A DNA stretch of 63,381 nt from Candidatus Infernicultor aquiphilus (GTDB lineage Bacteria > Atribacterota > Phoenicimicrobiia > Phoenicimicrobiales > Phoenicimicrobiaceae), in NCBI GenBank assembly GCA_002782675.1, contig PFIP01000051.1, positions 1 to 63,381 on the forward strand. The letters run 5' to 3'. Positions 34,592 through 43,271 of this stretch are shown one piece after another. The notes under the pieces are model-generated. The model saw only the letters and a list, made by a program, of their open reading frames with translations, was not told the DNA's origin and did no database searches. A program made the translations under genes and the position numbers. Each line of letters starts with the position of its first letter. Within the stretch, counting starts at the first letter, position 1.

Positions 34592-35578
34592 ATGAAAGGA
34601 ATAATTTTTAGTGGGATGCGCCCTACTGGAAAGCTACACTTAGGGAATTATTTAGGAGCTTTAGAAAATTGGGTAAAACTTCAAAAAGAATATAGCTGTT
34701 TTTTTGGGGTGGTAGATTTACATGCCTTAACTACTGGATATAATCATACTGAAGAATTAAAAGAAAATATTAAAGAAATGCTTATTGATTGGTTTAGCGC
34801 AGGTATTGATCCTGAAAAAAGTACTGTATTGATACAATCTTATGTTCCAGAACATGCAGAACTACATTTACTTTTTTCTATGATTACCCCCTTATCTTGG
34901 TTAGAAAGAAATCCAGTTTTAAAAGAACAGATACGTGATTTAGGATTAAAAGAAAATATTGATTATGGTCTTTTGGGATATCCAGTTCTAATGGCTTCAG
35001 ACATTTTAATCTATAAATCAAATGCTGTACCAGTGGGAGAAGATCAGGTACATCATATAGAAATAGCTCGAGAAATTGCCAGAAGATTTAATAGTCTTTA
35101 TAAAAATATTTTTCCTTTACCCGAAGCAAAGCTAACCAGGATATCTCGTGTTCCCGGGATTGATGGAAAAAGGATGAGTAAAAGTTTAAAAAATACTATT
35201 TCCATTTCTGATCCTCCCAAAATAATGGAACAAGAAATTAAATCAATGATAACTGATACTCAAAAAATAAAATTAAATGATCCAGGACATCCTGATATTT
35301 GTATTGTATTTACATATCAAAATATATTTAATCCAGATCAATCTCGAGAAATATCTGCAGGATGCCAATCAGGAAAATTGGGATGTGTAGAATGTAAAAA
35401 AATATTAGCTAAAATTTTAATAAATAAATTTGATGGATTTAGAGAGAAAAGAAAATATTTCGAAAAAAATCCTAAAATAGTTCAAGAAATTGTTATTGAA
35501 GGAAGCAAAAAGGCAAGGAAAATAGCTAAAAAAACACTTGAAGAAGCAAAAAAAGCTATGAATATGAATTATGAATAA
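34592..35578 (+). CDS. trpS: Tryptophanyl-tRNA synthetase
   Basis: This 328-residue class I synthetase charges tRNA-Trp. The N-terminus GMRPTGKLHLGNYLGAL contains the HIGH-equivalent HLGN (about residues 16-19), and KRMSKSLKN is the KMSKS loop (about 193-201). The length is that of the bacterial short form. AAGGAGG precedes ATG 34592. Its last 8 bases overlap the scpA start (ATG 35571), so scpA translation is coupled to it. Confidence 0.95.
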   Translation: MKGIIFSGMRPTGKLHLGNYLGALENWVKLQKEYSCFFGVVDLHALTTGYNHTEELKENIKEMLIDWFSAGIDPEKSTVLIQSYVPEHAELHLLFSMITPLSWLERNPVLKEQIRDLGLKENIDYGLLGYPVLMASDILIYKSNAVPVGEDQVHHIEIAREIARRFNSLYKNIFPLPEAKLTRISRVPGIDGKRMSKSLKNTISISDPPKIMEQEIKSMITDTQKIKLNDPGHPDICIVFTYQNIFNPDQSREISAGCQSGKLGCVECKKILAKILINKFDGFREKRKYFEKNPKIVQEIVIEGSKKARKIAKKTLEEAKKAMNMNYE

Positions 35579-36296
35579 TATATTCGAAGCTTCCACCAAT
35601 GAATTACTAAAAAAGATAAAAGAAAATATAATAGATATTGATCTCGTCTCTATTACAGAGATAATAAATCAATATTTGCAATATGTTATTAAAAATAGGA
35701 ATATTATTGATTTAAATAACGCCGGTAAAATAATAAACAATATGGTGATGATATTGAAAATAAAGTCAGAGTATCTTCTTCCTAAATTGGAAATTAAAAA
35801 TAACGAAAAGGAAGATAATGAAGATAATGATTTTGCAACTTCAAAAGAAAAGGAATCATATATTCAAGAATATAATAAATTTCAAAAAGTAGTTGAATAT
35901 TTAAAGGAAAAAGAAGGAGATCAGAATAATATATATTTCCCAATGATGGAAAGTAGAATAAAGAAAGATAATATAGAAATCCAAAAAGTTGATTTGGCAG
36001 ACCTTTTAGTCTGTTTAGAAAAAGTTCTATTAAGTAATAAAAAGAAAGAATTTATACCTATTAAAAAGAGAATTTTTACTATCAATACTAAGATGAAAGA
36101 AATACTCAATTTATTGAAAAATAGTAAAGAAGGATTTTCTTTCGAGTATTTTATGGAAAGAACTCAAAGTAAGCTAGAAATTATTGTTATTTTTCTTGCC
36201 TTATTAGAACTTATATATTTAAAGAAAATCAATTGTTTTCAAAATAAAAGTTTTGATAAAATCATATTTAATATGAAGGGGGATGCTTTAAATTAA
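35571..36296 (+). CDS. scpA: Segregation and condensation protein ScpA (kleisin)
   Basis: This 241-residue kleisin subunit bridges the Smc heads together with ScpB. The sequence is divergent, but the N-terminal helix, QYLQYVIKNRNIIDLNNAGK and the following ILKIKSEYLLPK follow the ScpA pattern. The C-terminal winged helix, about residues 175-241, is also recognisable. The usual GPLDLLL motif is replaced by ASTNELLKKI, so the Smc-neck-binding region has drifted. It overlaps trpS by 8 bases, and scpB begins within its stop codon. smc itself is encoded at 52235 in this window. Confidence 0.85.
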   Translation: MNNIFEASTNELLKKIKENIIDIDLVSITEIINQYLQYVIKNRNIIDLNNAGKIINNMVMILKIKSEYLLPKLEIKNNEKEDNEDNDFATSKEKESYIQEYNKFQKVVEYLKEKEGDQNNIYFPMMESRIKKDNIEIQKVDLADLLVCLEKVLLSNKKKEFIPIKKRIFTINTKMKEILNLLKNSKEGFSFEYFMERTQSKLEIIVIFLALLELIYLKKINCFQNKSFDKIIFNMKGDALN

Positions 36297-36829
36297 AAGA
36301 AGAATTAGATAATTATTCTGAATGGAAAAATGTAATAGAATGTTTATTGTTTGTTTCAAATGACCCTTTGACGGTCAAAAAAATAAATGAAATTACTGGC
36401 CTTGAAAAAAATAGAATTAAAAAAATTATTAATGAATTAATTTCTAATTATAAAGGTGATAATAGACCATTTAAAATATATGAAATCGCTGGAGGATATA
36501 AATTAGGTACTAAACCGGGGTATTCTAGATGGGTAAAAAAGATTTCAGAAAATATAAAAAAGCACCAAATTTCAAAAGCTGCTTTAGAAACATTGGCTAT
36601 TATTGCCTACAATCAACCGATAACCCGTTTAGAAATTGAAAAAATACGTGGGGTAAATTGTTCAGGCGTTTTGATGAATTTATTAAAGCATAAATTTATA
36701 AAAATTAGTGGAAGGAAAAAAGTAGCCGGAAATCCCATACTCTATAAGGTTACAGATGCATTTTTAATACATTTTGGCCTAAAAAGAATATCTGATTTGC
36801 CTAAAATATCAGAAATAGGTATTAATTAA
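36293..36829 (+). CDS. scpB: Segregation and condensation protein ScpB, non-canonical start
   Basis: This 178-residue winged-helix partner of ScpA in the Smc complex shows QISKAALETLAIIAYNQPI and EIEKIRGVNCSGVL, its most conserved blocks. The first canonical start (TTG 36347) would remove the conserved first helix (WKNVIECLLFVSN). The frame is open further upstream. A very good ribosome site AAGGGGGA ends at 36283, and the codon at correct spacing is TTA 36293, overlapping the scpA stop. I therefore place the start there, with a single-base variant of TTG as the simplest explanation. rluB follows after one base. Confidence 0.88.
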   Translation, partial: LKEELDNYSEWKNVIECLLFVSNDPLTVKKINEITGLEKNRIKKIINELISNYKGDNRPFKIYEIAGGYKLGTKPGYSRWVKKISENIKKHQISKAALETLAIIAYNQPITRLEIEKIRGVNCSGVLMNLLKHKFIKISGRKKVAGNPILYKVTDAFLIHFGLKRISDLPKISEIGIN

Positions 36830-36830
36830 T

Positions 36831-37556
36831 ATGCGCGAAAGGTTACAAAAATATTTAGCAAGAGTAGGGATTGATTCTAGAAGAAAGTGCGAAGAACTAA
36901 TTCTTGGAGGTAAGGTGCGAGTAAATAATTTGATAGTTACTAAATTAGGAACAAAAATTAATCCCCAAGAAGATATTATAGAGGTAAAAGGTAAATTAAT
37001 AAAATATAAAGAAAAAAAGGATTACATTTATATTTTATTAAATAAGCCTCAAGGATATTTAACTTCTTTATATGACCCTTATCATAGGCCAACTATTTTG
37101 GACTTACTAAAAGGCATAACCGAAAGAATTTATCCTGTTGGGCGTCTGGATTTTAATTCAGAAGGATTATTAATTCTAACCAATGATGGCGAGCTAACTT
37201 ATGGTTTAACCCATCCTTCAAAAAAGATTGAAAAGACTTATATTGTTAAAGTAAAAGGAATTCCTTCTTTAAAAAAATTAAATATTTTATCCAAAGGAAT
37301 TATTTTAGAAAATAATTATAAAATATTACCTTGTAATATTCATACCTTGAAAACTATAAGTGGTAATGCGATATTAAAAATAAAGCTAAGAGAAGGTAAA
37401 AAAAGACAAATTAGGAAGATGGGTGAATATATTGGACACCCGGTTTTAAAATTAAGAAGAATTCAGATAGATTCCATTCGCTTAAAAGGTGTAAAACCAG
37501 GAGAATATAGGCATTTAAATAAGCAAGAAATTAGAAGTTTGAAGAAAACGATATAG
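36831..37556 (+). CDS. rluB: Ribosomal large-subunit pseudouridine synthase (RluB/RsuA family)
   Basis: This 241-residue enzyme has an N-terminal S4 RNA-binding domain (about residues 2-60) and a pseudouridine synthase domain. The catalytic aspartate lies in GRLDFNSEGLLILTNDGEL (about residue 104). It probably modifies 23S rRNA near position 2605, as RluB does; RsuA-like specificity cannot be excluded. It sits one base after scpB in the conserved scpA-scpB-rluB-cmk order. The stop is followed by a 220-base repeat-rich gap. Confidence 0.92.
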   Translation: MRERLQKYLARVGIDSRRKCEELILGGKVRVNNLIVTKLGTKINPQEDIIEVKGKLIKYKEKKDYIYILLNKPQGYLTSLYDPYHRPTILDLLKGITERIYPVGRLDFNSEGLLILTNDGELTYGLTHPSKKIEKTYIVKVKGIPSLKKLNILSKGIILENNYKILPCNIHTLKTISGNAILKIKLREGKKRQIRKMGEYIGHPVLKLRRIQIDSIRLKGVKPGEYRHLNKQEIRSLKKTI

Positions 37557-37776
37557 CACTATATGGTATCGAGTATATAGTGTTGAGTATATAGTATGTA
37601 GTATATAGTGAAAGATAAAAGTTGCAGGAATTAGTAATCAGAAGTAAAGAAAAAGTAGGGGCGTATTACATACGCAAGGTAAAAAATTACGGAATCTTTA
37701 CTCAATACTCAATACTCAATACTCAATACTATATACTAATTATGCTATTCACTAACGACTAATTTGAGGTGAATTA
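37557..37776. repeat. Repeat-rich gap before cmk (tandem ACTCAAT, GTAGGGGC element, TTAGTCGTTAG copy 3)
   Basis: The gap starts with GTATCGAGTATATAGTG-like strings. GTAGGGGCG at 37655-37663 leads into the short inverted repeat GCGTA/TACGC (37661-37675). ACTCAAT is repeated 4.4 times at 37700-37730. ACTAACGACTAA at 37751-37762 is an inverted copy of the TTAGTCGTTAG element and directly precedes the GAGGTG ribosome site of cmk. No gene is seen. Confidence 0.6.
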
Positions 37777-38481
37777 ATGAGCAAAAAGGGGTTGATAATT
37801 GCTATAGATGGACCCGCTGCGGTGGGCAAAAGTACCATTGGCAAATTAATTGCCCAGAAATTAGGTTTTTTATACATTGATACAGGAGCAATTTATAGAG
37901 CTATAACCTGGAAAGTTTTAAAAAATAACCTTAGTGTAAATAATGAAGATTTAATTTCAATGCTAGTTTCAAAGACTCAAATAAAAATAAATAGAGTAAG
38001 TAGTAATAGTTTAAAAGATTATTATCATATCTTTATTGATGGGAAAGATGTAACTGAGGAAATACGAGATCCAAAAATTGATCAAAATGTTTCTCAAATA
38101 GCTAAATTACCCAAAATTAGGAAACAATTAATTTCTCTTCAGAAAAAATTAGCTAAAGAGGGAAATATTATAATGGAGGGTCGAGATATCGGATCGGTAA
38201 TTTTACCGTATGCAGATATAAAATTATATTTTATTGCTTCCGAAGAAGAAAGGACTAAAAGGAGATATAAAGAACTTACCGCTAAAGGTTATAAAATAGA
38301 TTATAAAGAAGTTAAAAAACAGATAATGAAAAGAGATGAAATTGATAGCCAGAGAAAATATGCTCCTTTAACTAAAGCAGAAAATGCTGTTCTAATCGAT
38401 TCTACAGAAAAAACCATTGAGGAAGTAAAAAATGAGATTTTAAAAATAATAAAAAAATATAAAGAGAATGGAAAAAAGTAA
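37777..38481 (+). CDS. cmk: Cytidylate kinase
   Basis: This 234-residue P-loop kinase phosphorylates CMP and dCMP. The P-loop is IDGPAAVGKSTIGKLIA (about residues 8-22), followed by YIDTGAIYRAITW. The motif EGRDIGSVILPYADIKLYF and the basic lid SEEERTKRRYKEL complete the family pattern. ATG 37777 follows GAGGTG. Its last 14 bases overlap ispH, a frequent arrangement since cmk and ispH are neighbours in many Firmicutes. Confidence 0.95.
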   Translation: MSKKGLIIAIDGPAAVGKSTIGKLIAQKLGFLYIDTGAIYRAITWKVLKNNLSVNNEDLISMLVSKTQIKINRVSSNSLKDYYHIFIDGKDVTEEIRDPKIDQNVSQIAKLPKIRKQLISLQKKLAKEGNIIMEGRDIGSVILPYADIKLYFIASEEERTKRRYKELTAKGYKIDYKEVKKQIMKRDEIDSQRKYAPLTKAENAVLIDSTEKTIEEVKNEILKIIKKYKENGKK

Positions 38482-39325
38482 ATTGAAAATAATATTATCC
38501 CCCAAAATGGGTTTTTGCTTCGGGGTTAAAAAATCAGTAAACTTAGCAAAAGATACTATAAAAAAAAGAAAAAATGACGTATATATGTTAGGCTCAATAA
38601 TAAATAACCCTCAAGTTATAGAATATTTTAAAAAAAGGGGAGCAAAGATTGTAAATAATTTAGGTGAAGTTCCAGAAGAAAGTGTAATTATAACCAGGGC
38701 TCATGGAATATCTCCTTTGTTACTACATCAAGCTTACCAGAAAAGATTATCTGTAATTGATACTACTTGTCCATATGTTAAAAAAGTACAAGAGATAGCT
38801 GGTTATTTATATAAAAATGGCTATTTTATAGTTATCTTTGGAGACAAAAAACATCCTGAAATATTAAGTGTATTAGATTTAATCCAAAATAATGCTTTAG
38901 TAGTTAGTTCTTTTTATGAAATAGAAAAGATAAAACAACAGAAAAAAATTGGTTTTATTTCTCAAACCACAAAAAATATTTATGATTTTAAAAAGTTATT
39001 ACCTGCTTTGTTAAATAAAACTGAAGAATTAAGAATTTTTAATACTATATGTAAAGCTACCATAGAAAGACAAAAGAGTACCCTTGAATTAGCAAAAAAA
39101 GTTGATGTAATGATTGTAATTGGAGGGAAAGAAAGTGCCAATACATCTCGATTAGCAGAAATATGTAAAAAACAAGGAGTAAAAACCTACCATATTGAAA
39201 CTGAAAACCAAATAAAATACGAATGGTTTCACCCAGATGATAGAATTGGGATTACCAGTGGAGCCTCTACTCCTAATTGGGTAACTAATAAAGTTATAAA
39301 TAAACTTAAAAAAGAATATTTTTAA
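38468..39325 (+). CDS. ispH: 4-hydroxy-3-methylbut-2-enyl diphosphate reductase
   Basis: This 285-residue iron-sulfur enzyme catalyses the last step of the MEP pathway, making isopentenyl and dimethylallyl diphosphate. The three cluster cysteines are visible in GFCFGVKKSV, DTTCPYVKKVQ and NTICKATIERQ. TRAHGIS, IGGKESANTSRL and GITSGASTP are substrate-site motifs. It overlaps cmk at the 5' end. Its stop overlaps the stop of the convergent rpmB by four bases. No S1-domain fusion is present, so this is the plain form. Confidence 0.95.
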   Translation: MEKSKLKIILSPKMGFCFGVKKSVNLAKDTIKKRKNDVYMLGSIINNPQVIEYFKKRGAKIVNNLGEVPEESVIITRAHGISPLLLHQAYQKRLSVIDTTCPYVKKVQEIAGYLYKNGYFIVIFGDKKHPEILSVLDLIQNNALVVSSFYEIEKIKQQKKIGFISQTTKNIYDFKKLLPALLNKTEELRIFNTICKATIERQKSTLELAKKVDVMIVIGGKESANTSRLAEICKKQGVKTYHIETENQIKYEWFHPDDRIGITSGASTPNWVTNKVINKLKKEYF

Positions 39326-39510
39326 GATACTTTTTCTACTTTACCTGCTTTTAAACATTTAGTACAAATATTAATTCTTTTAATGCTATTATTAATTTTT
39401 ACTTTGGCTTTTTGAATATTGGGAGACCAGGTTCTATTAGTTACTCTATGAGAATGACTAATTTGTTTCCCAAATTGTAGCCCTTTGCCACAGATGTCGC
39501 ATTTTGCCAT
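39322..39510 (-). CDS. rpmB: 50S ribosomal protein L28, zinc-binding form
   Basis: This 62-residue ribosomal protein shows SHSHRVTNRTWSPNIQKA, the L28 core. Two CxxC pairs (CDIC at 4-7 and CTKC near 51-54) form a zinc ribbon, the C+ paralogue type that is not induced by zinc starvation. The gene is alone on the minus strand with GGGAGGA before ATG 39510, and is convergent and stop-overlapping with ispH. The promoter candidate lies about 55 bases upstream. Confidence 0.96.
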   Translation of the reverse strand: MAKCDICGKGLQFGKQISHSHRVTNRTWSPNIQKAKVKINNSIKRINICTKCLKAGKVEKVS

Positions 39511-39558
39511 TTTTTATATTTCCTCCCCATCTATTATAGAAAATAATCAGTATTTTAA

Positions 39559-39588
39559 ATTCTATCATATTATATAGAGCCTTGGCAA
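39559..39588 (-). promoter_or_regulatory. Putative promoter of rpmB
   Basis: On the minus strand TTGCCA (39588-39583) is followed after 18 bases by TAGAAT (39564-39559), about 50 bases before the rpmB start. Confidence 0.4.
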
Positions 39589-39669
39589 GTAATAATTCAT
39601 AGTTTGTAATATTTATATTTAAAAAAGTAAATATTTAGACAGATAGAATTCAGAAATAGAGATAGCATC

Positions 39670-39699
39670 TTGTATTTTATGAATCATATCTGGTATATT
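39670..39699 (+). promoter_or_regulatory. Putative extended -10 promoter for rsmD-coaD
   Basis: TTGTAT (39670-39675) and TATATT (39694-39699) are 18 bases apart. The -10 is preceded by TGG, giving the extended TGn form. The rsmD start is 55 bases downstream. Confidence 0.4.
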
Positions 39700-39754
39700 A
39701 TAAGCAAATAGAGATTAGCATATAATACATAAAAAAAATGATTAAGAGTAAAAT

Positions 39755-40312
39755 ATGAAAATTGTTGCGGGAAAAAACAGAGGTAATAAATTAAAATCTC
39801 TAAAGGGTTTATCCATTCGCCCCACTTCTCAAAAAGTAAGAGAAGCATTATTTGATATTTTAGGAATATCCATCGAAGGAACTTATTTTTTAGATTTATT
39901 TGCCGGCACTGGAGCAATAGGAATCGAAGCACTAAGTAGAGGAGCACAGAAAGTAATCTTTATTGAAAAAGAAATAAAATGTATAAAAATTATAAAAGAA
40001 AATTTAAAAAAAACTAAAAATAACCAAAATTCCCTGGTTTTTAAAATTGATTTTTTGTCTGGTATAAAATTATTAGCTAAAAAAAATTATTTATTGGATT
40101 GTATCTTTCTTGATCCACCTTATAATATGGGTTTAGTAAATATTTCTTTATTAGAAATATCAAAATTACCTATACTTAAAAAAAATAGTGTAGTAATTGT
40201 TCAGCATTATAAAAAAGAAAAAGTTGAGGAAAATATAAATAACTTAAAATTATTTGATCAAAGAAAATATGGAGAGTCCTATTTGTCTTTTTTTAGTAAT
40301 ACCAATACATAA
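39755..40312 (+). CDS. rsmD: 16S rRNA (guanine966-N2)-methyltransferase RsmD
   Basis: This 185-residue SAM-dependent methyltransferase acts on the assembled 30S subunit. The family start MKIVAGKNRGNKLKSLKG and RPTSQKVREALFDIL are present. Motif I is LDLFAGTGAIGIEALSRGA (about residues 47-65) and the catalytic motif IV is DPPY. The conserved neighbour coaD follows after 46 bases, with its own strong ribosome site. The length is normal. Confidence 0.94.
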   Translation: MKIVAGKNRGNKLKSLKGLSIRPTSQKVREALFDILGISIEGTYFLDLFAGTGAIGIEALSRGAQKVIFIEKEIKCIKIIKENLKKTKNNQNSLVFKIDFLSGIKLLAKKNYLLDCIFLDPPYNMGLVNISLLEISKLPILKKNSVVIVQHYKKEKVEENINNLKLFDQRKYGESYLSFFSNTNT

Positions 40313-40358
40313 AATTTATAATTAGAAAATCTGTATAATCGTTTTAGAGGAGGGAAAA

Positions 40359-40847
40359 ATGAGAATAGCGGTCTATCCTGGAAGTTTTGATCCAATTACT
40401 AATGGCCACCTTAATATTATTGAAAGAGCTACAAATATTTTTGATAAAATAATAGTAGGCGTGGCAAATAATCCTAAAAAATCAACTTTATTTTCTGCAC
40501 CAGAGAGAATAGATATGATAAAAGAAGTAACCAAAAATTTAGAAAAGGTAAAAATACAGTCATTTTCTGGGTTATTAATTGACTTTATGAAAAGTAATAA
40601 GGCAAATATTATCATCAGGGGGATGAGGGCTATCTCTGATTTTGAGCATGAGTCGCAATTGGCTTTAATGAATAAAAGACTTGCTCCAGAAATCGAAACA
40701 ATTTTTATGGTTACTTGTTCCAAATACTCTTACTTAGATTCAAGTATAGTTAAGGAAATTGCAAGTTTAAATGGTTGCATAAATCAATTAGTTCCTGAAA
40801 TTGTAGAGAAAAAATTAAGAGAAAAACTTTTTAATAAAAATATTTAG
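40359..40847 (+). CDS. coaD: Phosphopantetheine adenylyltransferase
   Basis: This 162-residue enzyme of coenzyme A synthesis transfers AMP from ATP to 4'-phosphopantetheine. The nucleotidyltransferase motif is YPGSFDPITNGHL, with the TxGH signature at residues 12-15. RGMRAISDFEHESQLALMN and YSYLDSSIVKEIA complete the family pattern. GAGGAGGG lies 6 bases before ATG 40359. The rsmD-coaD pair is widely conserved, and CoA supply fits with pta and the fatty-acid genes downstream. Confidence 0.96.
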   Translation: MRIAVYPGSFDPITNGHLNIIERATNIFDKIIVGVANNPKKSTLFSAPERIDMIKEVTKNLEKVKIQSFSGLLIDFMKSNKANIIIRGMRAISDFEHESQLALMNKRLAPEIETIFMVTCSKYSYLDSSIVKEIASLNGCINQLVPEIVEKKLREKLFNKNI

Positions 40848-40937
40848 TAGAATTATATTACTTTATTTTTTAAGTTATAAATTTAAAAATTTATTACTAA
40901 GTTAAAAAAATCTGTCTATATAATAAAAAAATAAATA

Positions 40938-41930
40938 ATGTCATATATTAAAAAATATTTTTTAATTATTATAATTATAATTTTAATTCTAATTAATTTA
41001 ATTACAACTCCTTATTATCTTGTAGTTCCTGGACAGTGTGTCAATTTAAGTCAAAATATTACAGTAGAAAATGGTGAAAAAGATGCCAAAGGAAAATTTC
41101 TTCTTACTTCGACTACAATTATAAAAGCAAATTTATTGCTATATTTATATAATTTTTTTGATACTAATGTTGATTTGAAAAATTATAATAAAGAAAATTT
41201 GGTAAATTTAAATCAAAAAGAATATATAAATGTAATGGATAAATTGATGCAAGAGAGCCAAATGATTGCTAAAATTGTAGCTTTAAAGAAAGTAGGGTAT
41301 TTACCAGAAATTTCAGGGGAAGGAGTATTAGTTAATAAGATATTAGATCATAGTTCAGCAAAAGATAAATTATTACCAGGTGACGTAATTGTAAAGGTAA
41401 ACGATCAGCCTATTAATACTAGAGAAGAATTTTCAAAGATGGTTCAAAGTTATATTTCGACCCAAGTTATTAAGATTACCTTTTTAAGAAATAATCATAC
41501 TTATTCAGCGTTAATTCCTATTATTGAACTTCCTAATGCAGATAATAAAATAGAAAGTTTAGGTATTGGGATTTATGCTACTAATAAAGATATTGAATGT
41601 AAGTTCCCTTTAAAAATAGAAATCTTTTTAGATAAAATAAAGGGACCTTCTGCAGGGCTAATGATTGCTTTAGAAATATTAAATCAATTAACTGAAAATG
41701 ATTTAAGCCATGGTTTAATAATTGCTGGAACAGGTAATTTAGAAATCGATGGAAAAATATATGAAGTTGATGATATTAAACAAAAGATTATTTCTGCTAA
41801 AAAGCAAAAAGCTGATATATTTTTAGTGCCTCAAAATAATTACCAAGAAGCTCTTAAATTTAATCAAGATATAAAAATCATACCAGTTATAGATTTTGAT
41901 GATGCGATAATGAAATTAATAAAATTATAA
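40938..41930 (+). CDS. PDZ and Lon-type protease domain membrane protein (YlbL/SepM-like)
   Basis: The 330-residue protein has one N-terminal membrane helix (about residues 7-27) and a PDZ domain (about 115-205: [21 protein letters not shown]). A C-terminal Lon-like protease domain follows. The serine lies in [15 protein letters not shown] (about Ser237) and the lysine in [11 protein letters not shown] (about Lys281), forming the Ser-Lys dyad. YlbL/SepM proteins process small secreted peptides such as competence pheromones in streptococci; the substrate here is unknown. The position after coaD matches B. subtilis ylbL. Confidence 0.9.
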   Translation: MSYIKKYFLIIIIIILILINLITTPYYLVVPGQCVNLSQNITVENGEKDAKGKFLLTSTTIIKANLLLYLYNFFDTNVDLKNYNKENLVNLNQKEYINVMDKLMQESQMIAKIVALKKVGYLPEISGEGVLVNKILDHSSAKDKLLPGDVIVKVNDQPINTREEFSKMVQSYISTQVIKITFLRNNHTYSALIPIIELPNADNKIESLGIGIYATNKDIECKFPLKIEIFLDKIKGPSAGLMIALEILNQLTENDLSHGLIIAGTGNLEIDGKIYEVDDIKQKIISAKKQKADIFLVPQNNYQEALKFNQDIKIIPVIDFDDAIMKLIKL

Positions 41931-42080
41931 AAGTATAAAATTGCTAATAATTATAAAAAAAGAATCAATGCAAGCAAAATCATTAGCAACTTGATTAGTT
42001 GTTTCTCTTGCTTTCGAAAGATGATAAAGATGGCCACTATGGAAAGGATTGTATTCGGTGATAATATCTAATATTTTCAT
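41925..42080 (-). pseudogene. Truncated tmcAL (ylbM), tRNA(Met) cytidine acetate ligase remnant
   Basis: On the minus strand ATG 42080 opens a 51-codon frame starting [20 protein letters not shown] followed by [10 protein letters not shown]. This is the very characteristic N-terminus of YlbM/TmcAL, with the nucleotidyltransferase HxGH motif, an enzyme of about 400 residues that uses acetate and ATP to make N4-acetylcytidine in elongator tRNA-Met. Similarity fades after about 30 residues and the frame stops at 41925. The rest of the gene is absent. In Bacillus, ylbM lies on the opposite strand right after ylbL, exactly as here, so this is a syntenic relic. Confidence 0.8.
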
Positions 42081-42108
42081 AAAATTTCTCGATTTAAAAA
42101 ATATTTTA

Positions 42109-42117
42109 TGGTATAAT
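42109..42117 (+). promoter_or_regulatory. Putative extended -10 promoter of pta-ackA
   Basis: TGG followed directly by a perfect TATAAT (42112-42117) forms an extended -10. The -35 region (TCGATT at 42089) is poor, as allowed for this class. The pta start is 53 bases downstream. Confidence 0.4.
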
Positions 42118-42169
42118 TATACGAAATTTATAAAAAAAATGATAGTAAATTATTAAAGGGAGAATTAAA

Positions 42170-43180
42170 ATGAAAATATCTCAAATAATTCGAGAAAAAG
42201 CCAAAAAAAATCCTAAGAATATCGTTCTTCCGGAAGGAGAAGAACCGCGAATGATTAAAGCAGCAGAAATAATTACTAAAGAGGGATTTGCAGATTTAAT
42301 ATTATTAGGGAAAAAAGAGAATATTAAATTCAAAGCGCAGGAGTTAGGAATTGAATTTCCAAACAAAATAAAAATTATAAATCCTAAAGAGTCCGACAAA
42401 TTAAAAAAATATGCGGAATCTTATTACCAACTTCGTAAAAATAAAGGATTGAGTTTGGATGAGGCTTATCAATTACTAGAAGACCCTCTTTATTTTGGTG
42501 CATTAATGGTTTATCATAATGATGCAGATGGTTTGGTTGCCGGTTCAATTAATGCTACGGGAGATGTTTTTAGACCTGCTTTGCAGACCATTAAGACTGC
42601 CCCTAATATAAATATTGTTTCAAGTTCTTTTATAATGGTTATACCTGATTGTCCCTATGGAGAAAATGGAGTTGTTGTATTTGCAGATTGTGCTATAAAT
42701 CCGGAACCTAATGCTGAACAGCTTGCTGATATTGCTATCGCCAGTGCTGAAACTGCAAAGGTTTTAGTGGGTATTGAACCAAGAGTGGCTATGTTGTCGT
42801 TTTCCACCAAAGGTAGTGCCAAACATTCTATGGTTGACAAAGTAGTGGAAGCTACAAAAATTGCTCAAAAAAAGAGGCCAAATTTGCTTATTGATGGAGA
42901 ATTACAAGCTGATGCAGCATTAATTCCCTCGATTGGGGAACGAAAGGCTCCAAATAGTAAAATTGCGGGAAAAGCTAATGTTTTAATATTCCCTGATCTA
43001 CAATCTGGGAATATTGCTTATAAGTTAGTAGAAAGATTAGCTAAGGCTGAGGCTATAGGTCCAATTTCTCAGGGGATGAGAAAACCAGTCAATGATCTTT
43101 CTCGAGGTTGTAGCGCAGAAGATATTGTTAATGTAGTAGCTATTACTGTATTGCAAGCAGGTCAAGCAGGTAAGATATAA
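42170..43180 (+). CDS. pta: Phosphate acetyltransferase
   Basis: This 336-residue single-domain Pta converts acetyl-CoA and phosphate into acetyl-phosphate and CoA. The family pattern includes IVLPEGEEPRMIKAAEI near the start, DGLVAGSINATGDVFRPALQ and the late GKANVLIFPDLQSGNIAYKL. It lacks the N-terminal DRTGG regulatory domain of enteric Pta, as in Clostridia. GGGAG precedes ATG 42170. With ackA it forms the acetate branch that yields ATP from acetyl-CoA. Confidence 0.95.
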   Translation: MKISQIIREKAKKNPKNIVLPEGEEPRMIKAAEIITKEGFADLILLGKKENIKFKAQELGIEFPNKIKIINPKESDKLKKYAESYYQLRKNKGLSLDEAYQLLEDPLYFGALMVYHNDADGLVAGSINATGDVFRPALQTIKTAPNINIVSSSFIMVIPDCPYGENGVVVFADCAINPEPNAEQLADIAIASAETAKVLVGIEPRVAMLSFSTKGSAKHSMVDKVVEATKIAQKKRPNLLIDGELQADAALIPSIGERKAPNSKIAGKANVLIFPDLQSGNIAYKLVERLAKAEAIGPISQGMRKPVNDLSRGCSAEDIVNVVAITVLQAGQAGKI

Positions 43181-43271
43181 AGATACAAATTATATTATAG
43201 ACTTATAATACTTTAAAAAATAATGAGTAAGCATGGATAGAATAAAAAACAAAAGAGGAAGGAAAGATTTT

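Noticed and set aside
37557-37776. CRISPR-like array from the ACTCAAT and GAGTAT repeats
   Set aside because: Units are 7-8 bases in direct tandem without spacers, and there are no cas genes.
41925-42080. Second coaD copy suggested by the nucleotidyltransferase motif
   Set aside because: The [10 protein letters not shown] context matches YlbM/TmcAL, not the YPGSFDP pattern of CoaD.
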